Below are positions 1 to 7,930 of a stretch of DNA of 8,745 bases, one piece after another. The notes under the pieces are model-generated. The model was given only the letters and a program-made list of their open reading frames with translations. It was not told where the DNA came from and did no database searches. The position numbers and the translations under genes were made by a program. Numbering within the stretch: the first letter of the stretch is position 1; each line of letters opens with the position of its first letter. Source of the DNA: an uncultured Clostridia bacterium (lineage in GTDB: Bacteria > Bacillota > Clostridia > Peptostreptococcales > Anaerovoracaceae); NCBI GenBank assembly GCA_934278965.1, contig CAKQWL010000224.1, positions 1-8,745 on the forward strand, in the 5' to 3' direction.

Positions 1-104
1 GACCTCGGTGTGTGTTCGTATCTATTCAAGGATTTTTCCATCATCGCGTAGCTTTTTCTCAAAGCAGTACAGCATTTGAAACAGGCTCTCTTCTGACATC
101 TCAT
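1..104 (-). CDS. Possible start of the next downstream gene, cut by the window edge
   Basis: A second frame is open from ATG 104 to the window edge, with further in-frame ATGs at 44 and 41. From ATG 44 the peptide begins MMEKSLNRYEHTPR; the part before it is Cys- and Arg-rich and looks less like protein. The AGG before ATG 104 is too close to be a ribosome binding site and that before ATG 44 is weak. It overlaps the 25-codon frame above, so at most one is likely to be used over the shared stretch. No family is recognisable from so few residues. Confidence 0.2.
   Translation of the reverse strand, partial: MRCQKRACFKCCTALRKSYAMMEKSLNRYEHTPR
22..99 (-). CDS. Candidate 25-residue small protein downstream of the decarboxylase
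   Basis: Starting at ATG 99 and ending at TAG 24-22, the frame reads MSEESLFQMLYCFEKKLRDD followed by GKILE. AAAGGATG at about 109-102 provides AAGG with suitable spacing before the ATG, and the peptide looks like an amphipathic helix with balanced charge, which is more protein-like than the other frames here. It begins 16 bases after the decarboxylase stop. I do not recognise a family. It could instead be a chance frame overlapping the true start of the next gene, or the 5' part of a longer gene interrupted at the TAG. Confidence 0.35.
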   Translation of the reverse strand: MSEESLFQMLYCFEKKLRDDGKILE

Positions 105-115
105 CCTTTGAGATT

Positions 116-1630
116 TTAATCCACGTCCGCGCCAACTGTCACACAGCCATCTTCCGTCACACCGAGCACCTTTGCCCCGCGGGCACGCAATTTTTGAATA
201 TATTCCGCCAGTTCCACCGGGATCTCTTCTCCCGGACAAGCGATCGGAATCCCCGGCGGATACGGAATGATAGAGGACGCACAGATCCTTCCGCCGGCTT
301 CCCGGAGCGGGACGCGTTCTTTGCGCCGCGGCACTGCATGCAGGCGAAGTGTCCCGAAATCCGGGTATTCACTTTCGCATCGTTTATTTGCGATAAGCTT
401 TTCATAGCCGCTTTCACCGTCCTCGCGGGAACTCCTGTCATAGGCACGCGCGATTTCCGAAAGCGCCGCAAGGAGCTTTTCGTAATCGTTTCGGACATTC
501 CCAATCCCGGTCATACACATCACGATATTTCCGGTCACGAGCTCTGTATAGATTTTCCGCTTCCGAAGCTCCGCATCCAGCATGTCTCCGGACAGCCCGA
601 TCCGGCTCATATCCAGATTGAGTTTGGTACCGTCAAAGACCCCTCCGCTCGTTTTCATCACCGTAAGTCCTCGAATTTTTCCGGCCTCTTCGGAGAAATA
701 TTGAAGATTCTCTTCCCATCCCGCAAAAAGTTCTCGGCCGTTCTTTCTCAGAATCTCTGCATTCATTTCCAGCGAAGCCATCAGCAGGTAGGACGGGCTT
801 GTGGATTCTACCATTTGCAGGCGGTCCTCTAACAAGCTCAAGTCAACCCGATCGGAATTCACATTCATGACAGCGCTCTGTGTAAAGGACCCGAGGGTCT
901 TATGAATCGAATTGATGGTAATATCCGCACCCTGCTCCTCTGCGGATTGCGGAAATAAACCCGAATCCCGGCAGAATTCCGAGAAAAAGCGAAGATGAGC
1001 ACCGTGGGCCTGATCGACAATCAGGATTTTTCCGGCTTGATGCACCGCCTCGGCAATACTCTGAATGTCCGAGCAGATCCCGTAGTAATTTGGGGACGGC
1101 AAAATAACAGCCTCCGCATCCGGATTCTCGGAAAGCAGACGTTGGATCTCCTCCGCAGAAAGTGCCCCGGAAATACCGTATTCCGGGATCAGTTCCGGAT
1201 AAGCATAGACGGGTTCTGCTCCTCCGAGCGTCAGCGCATTAAAAACGGATTTGTGGCAGTTTCGCGCCAAAATCAGCTTTTTCCCTTTCGGTACAGCGGC
1301 CATGACCGCTGCCAAAATCCCTCCGCTTGTTCCGTTCACCAAAAGATACGACTTCCTCACGCGATACAGCGCCTCGTATTTTTTCATCACGGCGAGAATC
1401 ACATCTTCCGCCTGAAACAGATTGTCGGCGCCGTGGATTTCCGTAATATCCGCAGAAACCATCCGATCCAAAAAATCACCGTATCCGGCTCTGCGATAAA
1501 AGGCCTCTCCCTTATGCCCCGGCATATGAAATGCCGTTGGCTGCTCCTGCATATGCTCCGTCAGAAAATCCAAAAGCCCTCTTTCTTTTCTTTCCCTTTC
1601 CACGCTCCTTCTCCTTCCTTTCTCCTCCAT
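116..1630 (-). CDS. PLP-dependent Orn/Lys/Arg decarboxylase (YaaO/SpeA-like)
   Basis: Cytoplasmic fold-type I decarboxylase that removes CO2 from a basic amino acid, feeding polyamine (agmatine, putrescine) or cadaverine synthesis. The 504 residues are close to the Bacillota family length. Visible motifs: FHMPGHKG (34-41), the cofactor-phosphate region VNGTSGG (98-104), ARNCHKS (122-128), PNYYG (180-184), VDQAHGAH (205-212) with the Asp and His that contact the PLP ring, and SIHKTLGSFTQSA (241-253) in which K244 should form the Schiff base. The C-terminal domain carries SSIIPYPPGIPIACPGEEI (452-470), typical of the family. Which of lysine, arginine or ornithine is used cannot be told from sequence. 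The ATG at 1630 has only a weak GAGG in front; a GTG at 1603 (codon 10) has AAGGAG with 7 bases of spacing and may be the true start, making 495 residues. The gene begins 35 bases after the serS terminator, so it needs its own promoter or read-through. Confidence 0.92.
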   Translation of the reverse strand: MEEKGRRRSVERERKERGLLDFLTEHMQEQPTAFHMPGHKGEAFYRRAGYGDFLDRMVSADITEIHGADNLFQAEDVILAVMKKYEALYRVRKSYLLVNGTSGGILAAVMAAVPKGKKLILARNCHKSVFNALTLGGAEPVYAYPELIPEYGISGALSAEEIQRLLSENPDAEAVILPSPNYYGICSDIQSIAEAVHQAGKILIVDQAHGAHLRFFSEFCRDSGLFPQSAEEQGADITINSIHKTLGSFTQSAVMNVNSDRVDLSLLEDRLQMVESTSPSYLLMASLEMNAEILRKNGRELFAGWEENLQYFSEEAGKIRGLTVMKTSGGVFDGTKLNLDMSRIGLSGDMLDAELRKRKIYTELVTGNIVMCMTGIGNVRNDYEKLLAALSEIARAYDRSSREDGESGYEKLIANKRCESEYPDFGTLRLHAVPRRKERVPLREAGGRICASSIIPYPPGIPIACPGEEIPVELAEYIQKLRARGAKVLGVTEDGCVTVGADVD

Positions 1631-1633
1631 CCC
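1577..1633 (-). other. Polypurine tract across the start of the decarboxylase gene
   Basis: Of 57 bases on the minus strand only three are pyrimidines (1629, 1604 and 1602). The tract holds both candidate starts (ATG 1630, GTG 1603) and several Shine-Dalgarno-like AAGGAG and GGAGG units, and it codes for the charged N-terminus rich in Glu, Lys and Arg. Such tracts can act as ribosome-loading regions or adopt unusual DNA structures; here that is inference only. Confidence 0.6.
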
Positions 1634-1665
1634 GCCTCGGATCCTTCCGCCGGGATAATTATGAA

Positions 1666-1694
1666 AAGCGCTCCGACAAGATGCCGAAGCGCTT
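1666..1694 (-). terminator. Intrinsic terminator after serS
   Basis: Read on the minus strand, AAGCGCTTCGGC (1694-1683) pairs with GTCGGAGCGCTT (1677-1666) around a five-base loop ATCTT, giving a 12-pair stem with two G-U wobbles. It is followed by TT and then CATAATT, so the T run is only four long counting the stem end. On the plus strand the two wobble positions become C-A and A-C mismatches, which argues that the minus-strand RNA is the selected form, although the plus-strand copy has the better T run (CTTTTT at 1695-1700). It separates serS from the decarboxylase. Confidence 0.7.
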
Positions 1695-1720
1695 CTTTTT
1701 ACCCGGATGATAGAACCGTT

Positions 1721-3004
<1,284 letters not shown>

Positions 3005-3007
3005 TTA

Positions 3008-3015
3008 CACCTCCC
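3008..3015 (-). promoter_or_regulatory. Ribosome binding site of serS
   Basis: The minus strand reads GGGAGGTG, a near-perfect Shine-Dalgarno site, with 8 bases between GGAGG and the ATG at 3001. It occupies most of the 22-base gap after the glutamine synthetase stop, which leaves no room for a promoter, T-box leader or terminator there. Confidence 0.8.
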
Positions 3016-3023
3016 AAAGTATT

Positions 3024-4934
3024 TTAAAAAAGATTTTTCTTGTAGGTAATATACATTTCTGCCAGCTGTTCTACCGATTTCTGCATTTCAATCTGCAGCT
3101 TGGAAGCTTTTTCATAATCTCCGCTGTCCAGCGCGTCACGAACGCTGCTGAGCAGACACCGCTCCCGCATACTGTCCTTTCCGATCAGCTTTCGTTTCAG
3201 ATCGATCTCAAGCCACCTTTGAATATCGAGATTGGTGCAATCCTCGTCATCGTGCAGCTTCACGCATCGCCGTACAACCTCCATATTGTTCGGAATGATC
3301 CGGTCATGGAGTTCCGTTGCCCACTGCGACACGGTCGCTTCCCGGTAGGAAGCAAGCGTCATATCGTTCATTACACCGTCCGCCTTAAATACCTTCAGCT
3401 TCTCCGGATAAAGATCAAATGCCCGGATCTTTTCCCAAACGGTCATCGGCGCTCTGCCGAACAGACGGCTGCGCTCTTCTTCACTGAACTCTTCGAATAC
3501 CTCGCGCTCGCTGCGGTATTCGCGGTCTTTTTCCAGATAAAAATCTTCCTCGCCGTATTTTTTTGAAATAGACGCCAGGAGTTCTGTCGGCGTCTTTTCT
3601 TTTTCGAGGCTGGCACGGATCCCGTCCAGCATCGCAAGATAGCTCGCCGCGATAACCAGATAGGTATTGCTCTTCGGATTCGGTGCACGAAGCTCAAAGC
3701 GGGTTGCCAGCGGATTTCCGAGCTCTCGTACCAGTCCGATCAGCACGGTACGGTTTCTGGACGGTTTTTCCACGGAATGCCCAAGCGATGTAACGATACA
3801 CACCGGAGCTTCGTATCCCGGTTTCAAACGGTTCAAGCTGTCATTGGACGCACTGACAAACGGGTTGATCACTTCGTAATTCTTGAGAATACCGAGAAGA
3901 GCCCCGAAGCCGATCGGGCTTAAAAATTCATTCTCTCGCCCCGAGAAAAGGTTGATCTTCCGTCCGTCCTTCAGCTTTGCCGCAACACCAAGGTGCGTAT
4001 GCTCGCCGCTTCCCGCAACGCCGGTCATCGGCTTCGCCATAAAGGTCACATCCAGCCCGTGCGCGCGGAATACATCCTTGACGATGTATTTCACCATATT
4101 TTCGTTATCCGCCGCCTGAAGGGCTTCTGCATACTTCCAGTCGATTTCAAGCTGCTCCATGATATGGTCATAATCCCCGGAATGCCCCATCTTCGCCTTG
4201 ACGCCGCCGACCTCTTTATGACCCATTTCCATTTCAAATCCGTAATTCTGAAGGATCAAAAGGGATTTCTCCAGCGCCGTCCGAACCGGTCCGATCGTCC
4301 GCTTCCAATACTGCTCTTTTAAGGTCTGCGCGGTCGAAAGCTGCTCCCGGTCCGCCTCATCGTCCGGGGTCTTCACCCAGAATTCCAGTTCCGTTGCGCA
4401 GGTCAGGCTGAGATCCTCGATCTCGGACACGCTGTCGATCGGCAGATATTCGAAGATATACGGATTCTCCCGCAGAATTTGGTAAAGATCCCGTTTGAAG
4501 TTTTTCACTGCGTCCCGAAGAATAACTCTGGACCCGACCTCCGCCGTATCGTTGTGTACCAGAAACGAGGGAAGCCGGAGCGTCCCTACCGGGAGCCCCG
4601 TCTTCGTATCGACATGATTGTAATTATAATCTACATACCAGTTGACACTGGTGTCCGGAATAATGTCTACCTTGGCATTATTGAGGTCTGCAATTTTCGG
4701 AAGCACTACAGAACTGCCGTCTGTCTGCACGCCGTGCGTCAGGAATTTTTCCATCCCGTCGAGAAAGGTCTCAACCGGAATCTTTTCATCCGTGTCATGG
4801 CCTCCTACATCAACCCCTACGAGAGAAACAAACTTTACCTCCGGGTGTGCTTTCAGCACGGAAGCAATCTCTTCAGGCCTGTGTGCGTCCGCCGGGATGT
4901 TAAAAAGCATTTTGTCAAATTCAAAATCAAGCAT
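3024..4934 (-). CDS. glnA: Glutamine synthetase, long clostridial form with C-terminal extension
   Basis: Makes glutamine from glutamate, ammonia and ATP in the cytoplasm. With the start at 4934 it has 636 residues, against about 440-470 for ordinary type I enzymes. Catalytic-core motifs are visible in order: the metal-binding ELEF stretch in ATELEFW (182-185), a second acidic motif in GHKEVGG (238-244), GSGEHTH (308-314) with the histidines corresponding to the active-site GSGxHxH, NRLKPGYEAP (368-377), and FELRAPNP (413-420) with the conserved Glu and Arg. The core ends near residue 445; the remaining ~190 residues are mostly charged helix, ending in a coiled-coil-like segment at about 600-636. 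I recognise this as the long form common in clostridia, not the ~700-residue GSIII. I see no NLYDLP-like adenylylation motif, so control by GlnE seems unlikely. It precedes serS by 22 bases. An alternative start at 4961 would add nine residues. Substrate assignment is by family; activity is inferred. Confidence 0.9.
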   Translation of the reverse strand: MLDFEFDKMLFNIPADAHRPEEIASVLKAHPEVKFVSLVGVDVGGHDTDEKIPVETFLDGMEKFLTHGVQTDGSSVVLPKIADLNNAKVDIIPDTSVNWYVDYNYNHVDTKTGLPVGTLRLPSFLVHNDTAEVGSRVILRDAVKNFKRDLYQILRENPYIFEYLPIDSVSEIEDLSLTCATELEFWVKTPDDEADREQLSTAQTLKEQYWKRTIGPVRTALEKSLLILQNYGFEMEMGHKEVGGVKAKMGHSGDYDHIMEQLEIDWKYAEALQAADNENMVKYIVKDVFRAHGLDVTFMAKPMTGVAGSGEHTHLGVAAKLKDGRKINLFSGRENEFLSPIGFGALLGILKNYEVINPFVSASNDSLNRLKPGYEAPVCIVTSLGHSVEKPSRNRTVLIGLVRELGNPLATRFELRAPNPKSNTYLVIAASYLAMLDGIRASLEKEKTPTELLASISKKYGEEDFYLEKDREYRSEREVFEEFSEEERSRLFGRAPMTVWEKIRAFDLYPEKLKVFKADGVMNDMTLASYREATVSQWATELHDRIIPNNMEVVRRCVKLHDDEDCTNLDIQRWLEIDLKRKLIGKDSMRERCLLSSVRDALDSGDYEKASKLQIEMQKSVEQLAEMYITYKKNLF

Positions 4935-4939
4935 CCTAT

Positions 4940-4946
4940 CCCCTCT
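4940..4946 (-). promoter_or_regulatory. Ribosome binding site deciding the glutamine synthetase start
   Basis: The minus strand carries GAGGGG at 4945-4940 with 5 bases to the ATG at 4934-4932. An in-frame ATG nine codons earlier (4961) has only a weak A-rich stretch in front of it, so the downstream start is preferred. Confidence 0.7.
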
Positions 4947-4983
4947 TTTCTTTGCCGTCATTGGCTGATCTTTTCATTTTTTG

Positions 4984-5002
4984 TATTCCGCCTTATTCCG
5001 CC
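4984..5002 (-). repeat. Two tandem copies of a 9-base unit at the end of the UPF0182 gene
   Basis: TATTCCGCC occurs at 4984-4992 and again at 4994-5002, a 10-base period that spans the stop codon of the UPF0182 gene. On the coding strand this reads GGCGGAATA twice, the first copy overlapping the final codons and the TAA. It is short and may be a chance duplication or a slippage product; no function is evident. Confidence 0.5.
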
Positions 5003-7872
5003 AGCTGGTTCAGATAACTTTCCAGCTGATCGAGATACTCTCCGTATTTCGACCAGTTTCCGCTCTGCATCGCTGCCTGTGCGTTATCGAAGGCTTCATT
5101 CGCTTTTGTGATAAGTTCGGTCTTCGTCAGCTGCGACGGATCATCGGAAGATGTCGGTGTCTGAATGCCGCCGGCGGAGCCGTTCTGTCCGAACAGGGAC
5201 GCCAGTGCTTCGGCAAGCGTTTCCTCGTAAGCAATCTTGTCATTGTAAGCAACAATAACACGCTTGACCTCCGGAATTGCCGAATTCGATGCCTCAAGGT
5301 ACACCGGCTCAACATAGATCAGCGAATCCTCGATCGGGATGACGAACATATTTCCTCTTGTATAAGTCGAACCGGAAGAATTCCACAGAGAGAACTCCTT
5401 GGAGATCTCGGTATTCTGGTCAATCTGCGCTTCGATCTGCATCGGTCCGTAAGTGATCTTACTCTTCGGCAGCTGATACAGCACCAGTTCTCCGTAATGC
5501 TCCCCGTCATTCCGCGCGACAAGAAGACCCATCATGTTGTCCTTATCTCTCGGTGTGTACGGCAGAGTATTTACGAATTCCTCCGTGCTCTCGCCCGGAA
5601 GCTTCATGATGTAGTAATTCGGTGTCATCGGCTGCTCTTCCGTACCGTAGATTTCATTGGAAATATCCCACAGGTCCTCGCCCTGATAGAATACATTTAC
5701 ATCCTCCATGTGATAACGGGCATAGATGTTCGCCTGAATCTTGAAGAGGGTATTCGGATAACGGATGTGTGAGCGCAGCGACTCCGGCATTTGATCAAAG
5801 TCCTTGAACAGCGCCGGATAAATCTTCTTCATCGTAGCCGCAATCGGATCGGTACCATCCACAATGTAGTAATCCGTCGTTCCGTTGTAAGCGTCGATCA
5901 CAACCTTAACGGAGTTTCGAATATAGTTTACTTTGGAGGCTTCATCGTACGGCTCCGAATACGGATAATTATCCGAGAGCGTATACGCGTCGATAATCCA
6001 GTAAAGCTTGCCGTCCGCTGTTACGATATACGGATCGGAATCATAGGAAAGGTAAGGCATGAGCTGCTTTACTCTCTCGTTGATATTCCGATTGATCACG
6101 ATTCTGGAGTCGCTCGAAATATTCGTCGATACCAGAAGCTTCAGTGACCGCTCCCGAATCGAGAACATCAGGCGGTTCAGCGGATTCAGATTGATTCCGG
6201 CATTGCCCTCGTAGGTCGCGTACATATTGCTGCTGCCGTCCGGATAATCGAACTCTTTTTCATTGGTTTTTACGAGAATATAATTGTTGGTGAGCTCTCC
6301 GAAATAGATTTCCGGACGGTCGATCGTAATTTCCGCAACCTGGGAAACCGGCGGAATACTGTCGATCATCATGTCCGGCTGGCCGGAGCTCGTCACCTTA
6401 TCGACTCTGGAAAGAGTCACACCATAGCCGTGCGTGTATTTCAGGTGCTTATTGAGCCATTCCTGCGAAATCTTGGTCTCGTCAATTTCTCTTGCCGAGA
6501 GGAACACCTGTGTATATTCTCCGTTAATCATATAACGGTCCACATCTGCGTCCGTAAAGGTGTAATACTGACGAATCGCCTGGGTCTGATTATAGAATTT
6601 TTCCGTCGGCTCGTAGTCGTTGATCCGGATATTATTGATCGTTTCCATGTTGTTCTCGATATCCGTAATAGTCAGATTGTCCGCCGCCGAAAACTCTTTT
6701 GTATCCACCGCATCCAGCCCGTATGCCATCTGCGTGAAGGCGATATTTCTTTCAAGGTATTTGCTTTCCTTGTTGATTTCATCCGGTGAAACGATGAAAT
6801 TCTGTACCAGTACCGCGGCTCCACCTCCGCAAAGTCCGACCAATACCATGATGAGCGGCACCACCAGCACCGTTCTTAATTTATTTTTGCTCACGCCGAC
6901 AGCAAAGAATACCGCCGCAAGCAGCGAAAGCACCGCAAGAACCCGATAAACCCACAGCGTGATATTTACATCGGTATAACCCGCTCCGTAGAGGACACCC
7001 GTGCCGGAATGCAAAAGGCTGTACTGACGCAGGAAGAAGTTTAATCCGAGCATCAGGAAGAAAATAATTCCGAGAAGCACAATCTGGCGTTTTGCAATGC
7101 CGACAAACTGGCGGAAATTGCGGTCGTCAAATCTTTTCTTCGGCTTTCTCGCACGGTTCATCCCATTGCGGAATCCGCGAATGCTGTCCATCGCTTCCCG
7201 GATAGTCTCTCCCATCGTCGGGCCTTCAAACGGATAATCCTTGTCTTTTCCGGTTCTCGTTTCCGGTCCGTAATACCGCTGCTCTGTTCCGTCAAAGCGG
7301 TCTTCGTCCGGAACCTCTTCAAAGATCTGAGGGCTCCGCACCGACAGAAGCACCGAGTAATAGAGCACTGTTGCAATCACGAAAATGATGATCGCTCCAA
7401 TGATCATTTCATTCATCCGCTGGATGAAGTCCAGCTTGAAAATGTAGAAGGAAATATCGTGTCCGAACAACGGATCGTCCACGCCAAAGTCCGTACTGTT
7501 GAAGAACTGGAGCGCGTACCACCACAGATTATTCATCACCGCCGCCGCAATGAAACCGGAACCGATGATCGCAATCGCCCAACCGGCAAGCTTCAGCTTG
7601 CGTTCGTCCGGAATTTCGTTGGATTCGATTTTACTGTAATAACCTTTTTTCAGTATCTTCATATAAAGGATGAGGAACACCATCATCACCACGAATGTCG
7701 GTATTCCGAGTTTCAGCTGTGCGAACAGCTGCGTAAAGAACACACTCACGTAAGAGAGTTCTTTGAACCACAGGAAGTCGGTAATAAATCCGATCAGTCC
7801 CATGAAAGCAAGAATCAGAAGAAGTACGATAATGATGATCCATTTTGCTTTCGTGCTTTTCTTTCGTTCCAA
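4993..7872 (-). CDS. UPF0182 family (COG1615) integral membrane protein
   Basis: A 959-residue protein of a family whose function is not established; 900-1000 residues is the usual length. Seven hydrophobic segments are visible at about residues 11-30, 55-74, 96-118, 156-178, 262-282, 307-327 and 333-360, with a charged loop (about 180-260, rich in Arg, Lys and Asp) between the fourth and fifth. From about 362 to the end the protein is soluble and probably extracytoplasmic. Family-like stretches include SPDEINKESKYLERNIAFT just after the last helix, IYFGELTNNYILVKT, EFDYPDGSSNMYATYEG, KLYWIIDAYTLSDNYPYS and ITYGPMQIEAQIDQ. The last ~65 residues are a Ser/Thr/Asp-rich linker followed by a helical tail rich in Ala, Gln and Asn, common in this family. 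Translation begins at TTG with a strong ribosome binding site. It sits 58 bases after a membrane-anchored protein gene and 58 bases before glutamine synthetase. The family assignment is secure; nothing in the sequence shows an enzymatic motif. Confidence 0.93.
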   Translation of the reverse strand: MERKKSTKAKWIIIIVLLLILAFMGLIGFITDFLWFKELSYVSVFFTQLFAQLKLGIPTFVVMMVFLILYMKILKKGYYSKIESNEIPDERKLKLAGWAIAIIGSGFIAAAVMNNLWWYALQFFNSTDFGVDDPLFGHDISFYIFKLDFIQRMNEMIIGAIIIFVIATVLYYSVLLSVRSPQIFEEVPDEDRFDGTEQRYYGPETRTGKDKDYPFEGPTMGETIREAMDSIRGFRNGMNRARKPKKRFDDRNFRQFVGIAKRQIVLLGIIFFLMLGLNFFLRQYSLLHSGTGVLYGAGYTDVNITLWVYRVLAVLSLLAAVFFAVGVSKNKLRTVLVVPLIMVLVGLCGGGAAVLVQNFIVSPDEINKESKYLERNIAFTQMAYGLDAVDTKEFSAADNLTITDIENNMETINNIRINDYEPTEKFYNQTQAIRQYYTFTDADVDRYMINGEYTQVFLSAREIDETKISQEWLNKHLKYTHGYGVTLSRVDKVTSSGQPDMMIDSIPPVSQVAEITIDRPEIYFGELTNNYILVKTNEKEFDYPDGSSNMYATYEGNAGINLNPLNRLMFSIRERSLKLLVSTNISSDSRIVINRNINERVKQLMPYLSYDSDPYIVTADGKLYWIIDAYTLSDNYPYSEPYDEASKVNYIRNSVKVVIDAYNGTTDYYIVDGTDPIAATMKKIYPALFKDFDQMPESLRSHIRYPNTLFKIQANIYARYHMEDVNVFYQGEDLWDISNEIYGTEEQPMTPNYYIMKLPGESTEEFVNTLPYTPRDKDNMMGLLVARNDGEHYGELVLYQLPKSKITYGPMQIEAQIDQNTEISKEFSLWNSSGSTYTRGNMFVIPIEDSLIYVEPVYLEASNSAIPEVKRVIVAYNDKIAYEETLAEALASLFGQNGSAGGIQTPTSSDDPSQLTKTELITKANEAFDNAQAAMQSGNWSKYGEYLDQLESYLNQLAE

Positions 7873-7880
7873 ATTAGATT

Positions 7881-7887
7881 GCCTCCT
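7881..7887 (-). promoter_or_regulatory. Ribosome binding site deciding the TTG start of the UPF0182 gene
   Basis: The minus strand reads AGGAGGC here, a near-consensus Shine-Dalgarno site with 9 bases between GGAGG and the TTG at 7872-7870. There is no in-frame ATG before the first membrane helix, so this site supports the unusual TTG start. The surrounding 58-base gap is purine-rich on the coding strand and contains no hairpin followed by a T run. Confidence 0.75.
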
Positions 7888-7930
7888 TTTTTTCTTTCAT
7901 CTTTTTCTTTTATCGATTTTGTTTTGTCGA

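Noticed and set aside
4936..4977. 13-codon frame just before glutamine synthetase, ending at a TAG next to its ATG, as a leader peptide
   Set aside because: The peptide (MKRSANDGKEKRG) has no run of a regulatory codon, the GGCGG before it is 10 bases away and poor, and no attenuator hairpin follows.
4962..4992. Promoter or riboswitch in the gap before glutamine synthetase
   Set aside because: The whole gap is 58 bases, has no TTGACA/TATAAT-like pair at proper spacing and no stable hairpin; too short for any known glutamine riboswitch plus expression platform.
7873..7930. Terminator between the membrane-anchored protein and the UPF0182 gene
   Set aside because: Only a four-base TCGA inverted repeat is present, with A-rich rather than T-rich sequence after it on the coding strand.
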